Shown: positions 48,656-59,341 of the stretch, in pieces | How positions within the stretch are numbered: position 1 is the first letter of the stretch | Layout of the letters: each line of letters begins with the position of its first letter | Translations under genes and position numbers: made by a program | Notes under the pieces: generated by a model | The model's input: only the letters and a program-made list of their open reading frames with translations | The model's database searches: none | What the model was told of the DNA's origin: nothing | DNA from: Dipteronia dyeriana | Taxonomy: Eukaryota; Streptophyta; Magnoliopsida; Sapindales; Sapindaceae | NCBI GenBank assembly: GCA_032871835.1 | Contig: CM065297.1 | Coordinates: 17,095,098-17,159,097, forward strand | DNA: 64,000 nt | Reading direction: 5' to 3'

Positions 48656-50100
48656 CTGATTTTCCCAGAATCAGCAACTAAGAGAAAAATACGAAAAGAA
48701 TTACTCAGAAAACAAAAGAAATCAATTCCGAAAAAGATGGACAGAAAACCTTAAAAGCCTTAATCAAGAAATACCTTTCTTTAAATGGTATACAAAACGG
48801 AAAAACCTTGAACAAAAATGTCTTGTTATTAATCAATCAAACATTAGAACTTACAAGACAAAAAGAGGAGAGGAAAAACAAGTTCATCCTCCTCCAAGAC
48901 ATTTTGAAATAGAAATGCCCAACGAGGATCCAGAAAGTGACAACAATACAACCCTTTGTACACCTTTCATAATCTTCGATGAAGATCTGTCTCCCACTGT
49001 TCCTTCATCTTCACAACAGATAAGAGTAGTTATGAGACAGAACAATTACACGAATTTCTTTTTAAATTCCCTGGGTGAACAATTAGAGAAAATTGATCTT
49101 AACCTTTCTCAATCCTTTGTTTCCCCTATCCCAAAAGTAATTCCTCCACAATTATTTGTCCCATATGAACCATCCTCGTCCTCTTCTAGAAAAGCAAAAA
49201 TGTATGAACCTAGTACTGAACCAAATGCAATCCTCATGTTTCCTAACCGTACTGGCATTGAAAATTGCTTTGATAATATCATTGATGAAAAAGAGCTACT
49301 AAAAGCCCTTGAAGAAAAGCTCAAAGACCTACCTATACCAAGATTAGAAATCCAAACCCTTGACAAAAATATCCAATCATCCTCTGACGATGAAGAAGAC
49401 ATAGATTTTCAAAACATGGTCTAAAAGATCACATCCAATGACAAAGCAGACAGTCACAATTACACTCGATATTACCAAAACACCAAACCATATTACCTCA
49501 GGCCTACTCCTCCTGACCTACAATATGAAGAGACGGTTCCATATCGAGCATATACAGGTAATGCCTGTTATCAATTTAATATTGATGGCTTATCAGAATA
49601 CCAAATCATTACAGTACTTAGACAAATACATACCATTGGGTATATTTACATCAAGAAACAGAACATGACCCATGTAGACGCTGTAACCTCGCTGACTACT
49701 GGCTTTGAAGGCCAACTATTTGGATGGTGGACCCATACTCTTAGCCTTAATTCCAGAACTTCCATTATAAATCACACCAAAGAAATTTCCACAACAACCC
49801 CATCCAGATCAGCCACTAACCCAACATCTTTTATACCTTCAACATCTACTACCACAACCACATCACAACCAGATGGTATTGATGTGTTATGTTATACCAT
49901 TCTGATGCATTTTGTAGGAAACCCTAATATTAACCAGGAAAAAGAATTTTCTAAACTCCAAAATTTAAAATGCAAAAAGCTCAGCGATTTCAAGTGGTAT
50001 AAAGACATTTTTCTAACAAGAGTTTTACAAAGGCCTGACAATGCTAACTCCTATTGGAAAGAGAAATTCATTTATGGATTATCACCCCATTGCTCAAGAG
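48656..50100 (+). pseudogene. Endogenous caulimovirid: coat-protein-like segment, inverted
   Basis: A plus-strand frame opens near 48680 and runs to 50100, broken by a single stop at 49422-49424. It begins basic (KRKNLEQKC), has an acidic, Ser-rich middle (49100-49420), then a region with RPTPPDLQYEE and QLFGWW. Its end matches capsid-like proteins of endogenous caulimovirids (LKCKKLSDFKWYKD, then WKEKF). It lies opposite in strand to the polymerase and inside the downstream ORF, so it was inverted by rearrangement. Not functional. Confidence 0.7.
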
Positions 50101-50768
50101 TAAGAATTTTACAAATCTTTATTTTTCTGAAAATCATTTTTTCTTTGTCATTCTTGTCAAAAACATCAGAGATAAAAATTGAATCTGTGTCAACTAAAAT
50201 AAATTCATAAAAGATATGTCTTTTTAATGTCTTCAGAAATCCTTCCAAACAAGGGATTAATAATATCATTCGTAAGTTTTTTAGGTTCCCTAAAATATTG
50301 GTCATGCAAAAACTGATGTTCCATGGTAAAAAACCTGTCAAATAAGGGTTTATTGACATAGGAATAGGTTGGCTGGTTAATCTTGGGAAGGCTAGACTGT
50401 GAACTTCGAGCTGAACTTTGGGCTGCTAATTTGTCTTGTTTGTTTGAATGTAGGCTAACTTTGGATGATGTAACAGTTTTAAAAGAATTGATGTCCACAG
50501 AAAAAAGCGGAAAAACTGTTTGTCATATGTATTGGGCTTTGGCTTGGGCTTTTATTGGGTGAAGGTCCAGTAGGAGGTAATTGGGTTAAAGGTAATATAT
50601 GAGGGTAATTGGGCTGAGATGTCAGGGAAATGGCATATTTGTCTTTGTGACTTCCATTGAGGGAAGTCGATAAGTCGATAAGTCAAAGCTTTTGTCCTTT
50701 GATAAGTCTGATTTTATGGAGCCTCTGCCACCCGGGCTTAGGCCACCACGACCTCTGCTTGTGCTCAT
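50101..50768 (-). pseudogene. Endogenous caulimovirid: N-terminal part of downstream ORF
   Basis: ATG at 50768 (MSTSRGRGGLSPGGRG) about 20 bases after the polymerase stop. Frames 50205-50498 and 50072-50359 continue with a conserved ILVDTDSI and KICKILTLEQW region, then end where the inverted segment starts. Stops near 50620 and 50520 break it. Confidence 0.6.
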
Positions 50769-50779
50769 TTGTCACCCTA

Positions 50780-52795
50780 TAAAAATTCTCTGGTCAAAAA
50801 GTCTAGAAGACTATTTTTTGATTCTTTAATATATTCAAAATCAAAATCGAAATCAGACAATAATGCTTGCCATCAAGCAAAAATCTGTTTAGAGACAAGA
50901 TTTTTCACATCCTTTTTCAAAATATATTTTGCCGATTGGCAATCAACTTTTAAAATAAATTTTTGGTTTATCAAACCATCCTGCAATTTTTGAATTTTCA
51001 AAACAATAACTAAGATTTCTTTTTTGACATTTGAATATTTTTGTTGGGTATCATTCCAGGATCTTGAAACATACCTAACCAAACATTCTTTGTCATTAAT
51101 GATTTGTTTAAAAATACCACCAAAACCAATTTCTGATTCATCAGTTTCTACGATTTTGGGGGCAGTAGGATGACAAATAAACATACAAGGGAGTTTCTTA
51201 ACATATTTCTTAACATGTTGAACTGCCTTAGTATGTTCTTGTGTCCATGGAAGGGGATTGGTTTTTAACCTTTGGAAAAAAGGTTTGCAAATAATGCTAA
51301 GATCTTTATAAAAATTTGAAATATAGTTTAGATATCCCAAAAACCTTTGTAATTGTTTTTTTGTCTTTAATTTCATCAGGAAATTTGTTAGCAAAATCTA
51401 GGTTTCTTTGAATAGGAACAAGTGTTCCTCTTTTAATATTATGGCCCAAAAATCTAATATGAGTTTGAAAAAGGTTGATTTTAGGGGCCGAAATCACTAA
51501 TCCATGAAATTTAATAGTTTTAAGAAATATTTCTAAATGTTTCCAATGTTGGTCAATAGTTTTGGAAAATATTAAAACATCATCTATATAAACAATAGAA
51601 AATTCAGTGAAAGGATTAAAAATGTCATTCATAATACTTTGAAATTCACTAGGGGCATTTTTTAGACCAAATGGAATAAGATTCCATTCATACTGCCCAA
51701 AAGGAACAGTGAAGGCCGTCTTATAACAATCATGTTCTGCTATTTGAATCTGCCAAAAACCTGATTTCATGTCAAATTTTGAAAAGATGATAAAGTCATA
51801 AAGTCTTTTTAATATATTAGATTTATTGAGATTTGGATATCTGATCCATTGTAAAGCATCGTTTAAAGATTTATAATTAATAACAAGTCTAGGAACTCAT
51901 TTTTCTATTTCAGCATTTTTCTAAACATAGAAGGCAGGACAGCTATAGGGGGACTTGGAGGGTGTAATGAGTTTTTTGTCAAGCAAATCATGAATTTCTT
52001 TTTTGCAATATTCTAATAAGTCGGCGGACATTTGAATAGGTCTAGCCTTGGTTGGTATTCCCTTTTCATTAAAATCTTTTGTATAAGAGAGAGTAACAAT
52101 GTGCTTTTTCCTATCCCAGAAAGCATTAGGGACAGAAGAACAAACTTCTTTTTCTAATTTTTCAATAAAAACTTTTATTTTTTCTTGAAAACTAGTTTCT
52201 TCTATTCTAGCTTCTTGTCTTTTGAAAAATAAGTCATCTTTTAAAAAATTCAATTGGGTTTGCTTCTGATTAAGAGTAGCAATACAATTACTAAAAGGGT
52301 CAGAAGCTTCATCCCAAATGTTTTTGTCTTTCAAAGCATTTAAGTCTTTAACTAAAACAGGGTAAATAAAAGGGAATATGATTTCCTTTCCTAGGTATTC
52401 TGTGACAATCCCTTCAGCAATAACTTTAAAGGGAGAAATTAAATAAAAGGAAAGGTAATCCTAAAATAACATTATACGAAAGTGTTTTAACAACAATAAA
52501 GTCATTGGTATAACAAACACCATCATTACAAACCTTAGCATTAGTGAGTTTGTACTGAATATCTAACTGTTGTTTGTTAGCACCATAAAGAGATTCAGCA
52601 GTCGATTCCAAATATTTAGTGGGTACTAATGCTTCTTTGATGCAATTTAAGTCAGCACCTGTATCAACAAGGGCATTGACTCTTAAATTGTAATCTGAAC
52701 CTATTCCGATGTCAATCTCTATGTACCATTTTTGTATCCTGATTTCTCTTATTTGAGCACAATTTGTAATGTCTTCTTGGTCAGGTTGGTCAGGT
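50780..52795 (-). pseudogene. Endogenous caulimovirid: protease, reverse transcriptase, RNase H
   Basis: Minus-strand pararetroviral polymerase. The aspartic protease has DTGAD at about 52660 and NVILGLPFL near 52450. RT has MKSGFWQIQI and the catalytic YIDD box near 51585. RT/RNase H continues with LQRFLGYLNY (51350) and the closing KNLVSKQIFA (50880). Gene order PR-RT-RH without an integrase and closeness to a capsid-like segment separate it from gypsy elements. Frames shift near 51310-51390, 51780-51900 and 52420. Closest to petuvirus- or florendovirus-like endogenous sequences; genus not resolved. Confidence 0.83.
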
Positions 52796-53287
52796 TAAGC
52801 AGCATCTGATTCATCAGAACTATTGAAACTGAATTGTTTTTCTGGGGATTTTTCAAGAGGTATTTTTGGAAATTGTTCTTTCAAAATGTTCTGGATTTCT
52901 TTTTGTAGGTCAGTGATAGATACCTTTCCTGGATTTGGTTTGAAATTTTCCCAAAATATTTTGTTCAAAGTCAGGTGTTTCAAAGTGGGCGTTTTTAAAA
53001 GGCTTATTGTCAGTAGAAAGAGTATTGTTGCTACTAGGGGCAGCTTCACTGGCAATTTTCTGTTGTAATTGTTTAATATGTTTTGCTTTCTGTAAAGGGT
53101 CTTCAATGTTATCAATCATACTGATTATTAAAGAATAATCATATGGATCAAGAACATTTATTTCTTTACAAAAGCAAGGTTGTGTCTCGGGTTCTAAATC
53201 TGATGATGAATTAGAGGAAGTATCATCCGAAGATTCTCTTATTATTAGGACTTCATCTGGGGGGATGATGATCCCTCTTCTGATTGT
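52796..53287 (-). pseudogene. Endogenous caulimovirid: linker upstream of protease
   Basis: Two overlapping minus-strand frames (52795-53115 and 52910-53119) hold a lysine- and serine-rich linker with acidic stretches, followed rightward by an acidic Ser-rich block (about 53180-53260). Movement- and most capsid-coding sequence expected further upstream is absent; the sequence stops at a foldback MITE. Confidence 0.55.
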
Positions 53288-53640
53288 GAATTCCTTATTT
53301 TAATTTCGTTAAGAATTACCATGAAATCACATCCATTTTTATGAATTTTGATCTGAGTTTTTTTTGTGTGATATTTTCAGTGAAATCTACTTAAGAATGA
53401 AATTTGAGAATTTTTCAAGCACTACAACTATTTAAAAAAAATCTATATTTCACAATTTTTTCTGATGCCTTTACATTTAATAAAATTGGGATAAAATAGT
53501 TGTGGTACTCGAAAAATTCTTAAATTTTATTTATAGGTAGATTTCATTAAAAATATCATCCATAAAAAATTCAAATCAAAATTCATAGAAATGGATGTGA
53601 TTTCATGGTTGTCTTTACCAAAATTAAAATAAGGGATCCC
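53288..53640. mobile_element. Foldback MITE with long inverted repeats (353 bp)
   Basis: The left arm (attttaatttcg, accatgaaatcacatcc, atgaattttgat) is matched by the complement of the right arm through almost 150 bases, leaving a short centre (about 53450-53480). No transposase and no clear target duplication; superfamily not assigned. It abuts the viral sequence. Confidence 0.85.
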
Positions 53641-53657
53641 TTATAAGAGAATCAATA

Positions 53658-53658
<1 letters not shown>

Positions 53659-53738
<80 letters not shown>

Positions 53739-53752
53739 ATAGAGAGAGAGAG
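53659..53752. repeat. (TA)n(TG)n(GA)n compound microsatellite
   Basis: TA run 53659-53675, about thirty TG units to 53736, then agatagagagagag. Confidence 0.97.
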
Positions 53753-54477
53753 GAAATAGCCCTTTATAACCAATAAATTAAGGTTACCCAACATTAGTGA
53801 TATTGTTTTTACCCAAATATTACCATTAAGAGACAAAATTGTCATTCATTTTCCAATATTCCTTTTGCTTTTCATTTATTGAGTTCACCGCCTCTTCTCT
53901 CACACTTTTATCTCCCACAACTCTCTCTTCTCTCTCTCTCTCCCTCCTTTTTCAAATGCCAACTTTTTTTCTCTATTTTCTTTTAATTTTTTGTTTTTCT
54001 TCATTTTCCCATAGCTCTATTTTTTTCAACCAAATCTCCTCTCTAGATCTCCTCTCTCACGCCTCCCACCTCTTTAATCCAATATTTTTTTTTGTTCCTC
54101 TTCTCTCTCCTTTGATTTGCAGATATGGGTTCTGAAGAAGCCGTTGATTTTAAGAGTGGTTGTGATTGTGTTTAACTTTGCGTATTGTTTGTTAAAAGAA
54201 ATTGAGATTTCATTTTGTTTATTTTTTTTCCAGATATTAAAAAATTCCAAGTTTTTTTATTTTAAAAATTTTCCAAATTAAGTTTCTTGATTTTAAAAAA
54301 ATTACAGATAATGTTTATTATTTTTTTCCATATTTGATTTTGTTTAAAGAAAAATTACAGGTTTTTTATTTTAAAAATTTTCCAAATTATGTTTGTAAAA
54401 AAAATCCATATTTGATTTAGTTTAAAGGAAAATTCCATGTTTTTTTTTATTTTGAAAATTTTCCAGATTATGTTTGT
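53753..54477. other. Non-coding region, CT-rich then imperfect AT repeats
   Basis: CT-rich tract 53890-53945, then repeated blocks containing aaaattttccaaattatgtttg at about 54265, 54380 and 54455. No gene is supported; the plus-strand frame 53839-54135 is a low-complexity artefact. Confidence 0.6.
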
Positions 54478-55143
54478 TAGGGGTAGGCATGGTTCGGTTC
54501 GGTCGGTTTTGACCAAAACCATATTGAACCGACATATATTCAGTTTTTAAAAATATGAATCGGTTTGAACCGTTTGAACTTAAAAACCGAATTGAACCGA
54601 ACACCTTTATCTCGGCTCGGTTCAATTCGGTTTTGGGTCTAACGGGCTTTAAATGTTTTTTAATATGTTCTTTTAATTTTTTAGGTTTTTAAGTTGTATT
54701 TTTTGCATATAGCCTTAAACTTTTTTAAGAAAGCATAATATGTAAAAATTAATTTAAACAAAATACAATCCAATTTTGAATCCGAATTTAAAATTTCAAT
54801 CATATTCAGTCTACATACTCAATCAAAATATAAAATCATCATAACTTCTATAAATAGAAGTAAAAAAATGTAGTATATATATGTAGTCCAACAATAAAGC
54901 ATCATCAACAAACAATCCATAATAAAATTGAATATTACAAAATAATTAATTAAGACAAATCGGTTTATTCGGTTCGGTTCGGTTCTGTTTGTATGTCCAA
55001 AACCGAAACCGAACCGAATTCAATTCGGTTTTCAAATTTCAAATCGGTTTGAACTAAATAGAAACTATGAACCGAACCAAACACCCTTTTTCGGTTCGGC
55101 TCGGTTCGGTTAAATTCGGTTTCGGTTTTTATGCCCACCACTA
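54478..55143. mobile_element. hAT-type MITE (666 bp)
   Basis: Perfect 8-bp duplication atgtttgt (54470-54477, 55144-55151). TIRs TAGGGGTAGGCATGGTTC and, on the other strand, TAGTGGTGGGCATAAAAAC. Subterminal repeats of ttcggttcgg and aaccgaacc lie at both ends. Non-autonomous. Confidence 0.93.
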
Positions 55144-55151
55144 ATGTTTGT

Positions 55152-55652
55152 TAAAAAAAAATCAAACTATGTTATTTTAATTTATTTTTTTCAGATTTTC
55201 TTACATTGAAATAAAAATTTCTTCCTAAAAAAATAACATTTAGTAGAGATCCATTGTTTCAAAGATTTTTTATTTTATTTTTGTATGAGGAAATCTAGAA
55301 AATTTCCAAATATATTCAAATATGGAAATTTTTATAGATTTCTTTAAACACATCAAATCACCAATTAAACACATCAGACCACAAATCAAACACATCACGG
55401 TAACCCAATTAAACACACCAGGACATGCCAATTAAACACACAAAGACAGACTAACTAAACACCAGACGTAAAGTAATTAAACACAACATGACAACCCTAT
55501 TATACACACCAAAGCAGATCAATTAAACACATAATGGAAACTCAATTAAACAACAAGTACAACTCAATTAAACACACAGAGGCAACTCAATTAAATATGC
55601 CATGAAAAATCAATTAAATACACTAGGGCAATACCAAATTAAAAACATCAAG
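55152..55652. other. AT-rich flank with minisatellite
   Basis: AT-rich start, then about ten degenerate units of 25-32 bp containing aattaaacacac between 55345 and 55650. No gene. Confidence 0.75.
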
Positions 55653-56544
55653 TGTTGATGTTGATTTCTGGATTGTATCAGAAAAGCCAACAAGGATTGG
55701 ATTTTAGCTGTGATTCTAAAGAGAAGAGAAGGAGAAAATAAACAAACGCGAGTTTTTTACATGGTAAAACTCCGATGACCGGAGAAAAGTCCACGGGTGG
55801 TTGAATGATCAACCAAGCCAAAATCCACTATGAAAATATGATGTTAACAAGCTCTCGATTTCTCTTTCTTCTTTCTGTATTTTTTCCTTATGAATGATGC
55901 GTATCTCCCTTTATTTTGTGAGATTATGGGTCTATTTATATGTTAATAGAACCCTAATCTATTTTGTACAAGTAATAGATCTTTGTATTTAATTACAATT
56001 ATTTTCTTGTTCGAAGCTGATTGTCTTCTTTCCCATTTCGGAGTCTTGTATTGCGAGAATAGGACTCTAGCAACGTAGTCCAATTATGACTTATTTCCTT
56101 ATAAAAGCAGTCTTTTTGAAGTAGTAAAGTTGATGTTTGATTAGTAACCTTTCCTGTTTAGTATTCTATTTTTATTGGGATTCCTTTTTTATATGGAAAT
56201 CTCTGTGTATCCTAATGACTTGATCCATATGAGCTATGCACTGGGGCCTTTATTTGATTTTTTTCATGTTTACCCCAAGTAAGAGCAATACCTGCTGATC
56301 CCAAGTAGCGCCAGTTATTCCCGAGTATAAATGTCATTTAATCAGCCCTGAATGTCATTAGCTGATCCCGAGTAGTATAAGATGTAGATTGACCTTGGGT
56401 AGGTTTTGTTCAATATCTGCTTACTCAGGTTCTCTTCTTCGGTGACGTCTTGTAGGATATTTTCTGAATGCCTATTTGGATGTCCACCTTCAATTCATCC
56501 TCTTCGTTGATGACGTGTAAGTACGATAAAATTCACATATGACA
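55653..56544 (-). mobile_element. 3' LTR of Tat-type gypsy element 2
   Basis: Left edge tgttgatgttg, right edge tatgaca. On the minus strand the LTR starts TGTCATATG, directly after a polypurine tract aagggggtat. It shares the tggtaaaac and gggtctatttata blocks with the LTR of element 1 in the same orientation. No PBS is seen to the left, so the internal region lies to the right and the element is on the minus strand. Confidence 0.7.
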
Positions 56545-56557
56545 ATACCCCCTTAAA
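56545..56557 (-). other. Polypurine tract of Tat element 2
   Basis: atacccccttaaa, which reads tttaagggggtat on the minus strand, immediately before the LTR start TGTCATATG. Confidence 0.7.
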
Positions 56558-57036
56558 ATATTTTTATTGAACAAGGTTCTTTGGGCAAAAGTATTTTAAC
56601 TAGTTTTCAATATCTTTTCAGTACCCGAGCGAGATCTTGTCATAATGACGTGTCTTAATGGTGACCCTGCAAATTCGATTTGTCTCCTTACGCGAGATTT
56701 TTAATGTTGGTGACCTTTTGGAGTTCTGAGGGTGAAAACCAGTTTTCCTTCTGACACGTGTTTCTTGCCTCTTCATTTTTCGATATCATTTATGAGAAAT
56801 GACTCACGCGCTTCCCCGTGTGCCGCCTACGTCATCAATCCTTAACATTGTTTTTTCCCGCCTTAAGATCTAGGGTTTTGTGTTTTTATTTCTTTAAATT
56901 CTTCACTGAGACAGTTGGTTCATTCTTAAAGATTTCTCAATAGAAAAAAATTCTTAAAACCCAGATTTCTTTACCCAGAAGGTCGTGACTTTCCATTGAA
57001 GATCTTGCATCAAACTTTGTTCAAGGTTAGTTTTTA
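56558..57036 (+). promoter_or_regulatory. Possible promoter/leader of the antisense ORF in Tat element 2
   Basis: About 480 bp between the PPT and the plus-strand ATG at 57037. It includes a G-box-like gacacgtg (56753-56760) and acgtca motifs (56829), then a T-rich stretch and ctttgttcaaggttag before the ATG. Promoter function is inference from position. Confidence 0.35.
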
Positions 57037-57737
57037 ATGAAGTCAACTTCCTGTCATCATCTTTTTAATGTCGTTCTTGATGCATTAGAACGTGGCGATT
57101 TCCAGTTGGTTTCTTGCATTAGAAGATTGCTGGGGGAAATTCCTGTTGATGAGCCTCCTTTTTTAGAAGTTGATGTTTCTAGGCTTCACCCTGACGTCAC
57201 TTTTAGCCCTGTATCGAGTTCTTCATCTAGTTCTGATCCTGATATTTATGATCACAGAGTACCTCTTCGAAGGATGGGAAAACATCAAAGCAGAAGCGAA
57301 GTCCGTAAGCACAACTCGGGCGATATACTGATCATGGAATAGACTGTCAACGAGCACGACATTGAAGAGAAGTTCAGAAAATCTCGCCTTTCTTTCACTG
57401 CTACTTGCCCGAGTGGGTTCGATACCGAGCCAAATGTAGTCGGGGCAGACGAGATAGAAAAGTATCATTCTCGATTCGATCTGCCCAACTCGGTCACTCT
57501 TATTCCAGCAGGTGATAGAGCTGTGTGGAATCCTCCCCCAGGCATGGTGGCAATCTACGGATCCATGCTCTGCTGCAGCGTCACTCTTCCTCTTCAGCCA
57601 TTTATTGCCTGGTTTCTGGCTGAAGCAGGGATTGCTCCGGCTCAATTGGCCCCGAACAACTACAAAATTTTGATGTGCATGTGGAACATGTACAGCCGGA
57701 TGAACTTATCACCGACATCCCCAAATGAAATCAGGCA
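57037..57737 (+). pseudogene. Antisense ORF of Tat element 2 (putative gypsy-type transposon domain), cut by Sirevirus 2
   Basis: Plus-strand ORF starting MKSTSCHHLF, with one in-frame stop (TAG 57340-57342) and otherwise open until the Sirevirus LTR at 57738. Its second part, PPPGMVAIYGSML, LPLQPFIAWFL, GIAPAQLAPNNYKI, matches the plant Pfam family called putative gypsy type transposon (PF04195) as I recall its pattern. It runs opposite to the element's LTR. Extra antisense ORFs between pol and the 3' LTR are known for Tat elements. Function unknown; truncated by insertion. Confidence 0.65.
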
Positions 57738-58618
57738 TGAAACAAATATTATGGTGTGCTTAATATTAATATAGAGGGGGGTGAATAGATTTTAAACAAA
57801 TTTACCCAATTTTCGTTAAAGGTCAAGATTATGAAAATGCCCCTAGCTAGTTACAATAAAATCACAAGTGTAAAAATACAGAAATATAAACGACACTTGA
57901 GATATACGTGGAAACCCTCCAAATGGGAAAAACTACGGGCTGATGAGTGCGCCACACTAGAACCTCGAATCTACTAATGGCAAGGAATTACAACCTAATC
58001 CCAGTTTAATCCACCACCACTACCTAATCCCGGTATAAGTGAACCTAGTTCATCTTGCTTGTGCTTTAAGCTACCTACTCCCGAAAGCAACACAAGTCTT
58101 ACTTCTCAATGAAGAGATAAAGTGTCCTAAGTGAATATATGATGATATTCAATGAACAAACAATAGGAAACCCTATATGCTTATATAGGATAATGAGATG
58201 ACAATTAATGCAATCCTAGATATCAATGCTAAATGACATGTTCAAATAGCTTAGCTAAACATATATCAATCAATCCTATGAAGCTATCACAATACAACAC
58301 TCAATCATGTCATCACAACCATCTCTAATTTGTATATAGAAATATTCTAAGAGAATACAATTAATTAAAGAGATGGTTTAGCAAGCAAAAACACTTAACT
58401 TGTAAGAAGATAGTGAAGAGCTTACCAAACAAGATGTGATGAAGCAACCCTATCCTTAGATGCACTCTAGATGAACTTAGATGATGCAAGATGAAGTTTT
58501 GATGCACATGGGAATGCTTTGAGTGATTAAAAATGAGTTCTTAGAAGTGTTTTTCCTTTGAAATGTGTTCTAAGGAAAATATATGATATTTTGAACTCTT
58601 ACACGACCTTAAGACAAT

Positions 58619-58657
<39 letters not shown>

Positions 58658-59341
58658 TCCAAACAAAGTGATGTCGTTTTGGATAAAATGTTCCAGCTTC
58701 TTCATTATGCGCTGGTGAGGTGTGCTGGTCGAGTAACACACCACTAACGAACTGCTTAAAAATTTCAATAGGTGTTGGTCTAGTAGCGCATGTCAGTGAC
58801 GCAAAACAAGCGTAAAACCACGTGAATGTTTACGTTGGTGGGGCTGCGCTAGTCGAGTAGCGCACCACCAACGCACTCCCATTTTTTGCATCTTTGCACG
58901 GGTAGAGCAGCGCAACCTAGTGGCGCAACACATGCGATAACTCATTGGAATGTTACGCTGGTGAGGTGCGCTGGTCGAGTAGCGCACCACCGGCGCACAA
59001 CCTAATTTCAACATTCAAACATACAATTTCAACAAGTTCAAGAGTGAAGAAACATGCATCCTATTATAATGCCAATCAAGACATAAAACATTTAATTACA
59101 AGATGCAAATAAATCAATAAGAGTCATCAAAATGCACACAGGAAAACACTCAACATATATGATCAAGAGTTATGCATGACTATGAGAGTGTGTGCAACTA
59201 TCTCTTCAAAGTAAGTAAGCACAAGAATTTTACCTTTGGTGCTTCTCCTCTTGAGGTCTTGAGAGCCTAAGCTACCCTTACATGAACCCCAACAATGTGG
59301 TTGTTCATAAAATAAGCCAATCAACAAATGAGGACTTTTCA
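57738..59341 (-). mobile_element. 3' LTR of Sirevirus-type copia element 2 (1604 bp)
   Basis: Same family as 7712-9320: starts tgaaacaaat, ends gaggacttttca, followed by the PPT. It carries the palindromic motif array (58705-59000), a TA microsatellite (58622-58653) and a short G run. It interrupts the Tat antisense ORF. The candidate 5-bp target duplication is aggca on the left; the partner is outside the window. Confidence 0.92.
58622..58653. repeat. (AT)n microsatellite in Sirevirus 2 LTR
   Basis: Sixteen TA/AT units at the same LTR position as 391-442 and 8610-8625, each with different length. Confidence 0.95.

Noticed and set aside
50780..52795. Ty3/gypsy retrotransposon polymerase
   Set aside because: No integrase follows RNase H, no LTRs flank it, and the adjacent capsid-like and downstream ORFs fit a caulimovirid.
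53839..54135. 98-codon plus-strand ORF rich in Ser, Phe and Leu
   Set aside because: Low-complexity CT-rich sequence; no recognisable domain or conserved start context.
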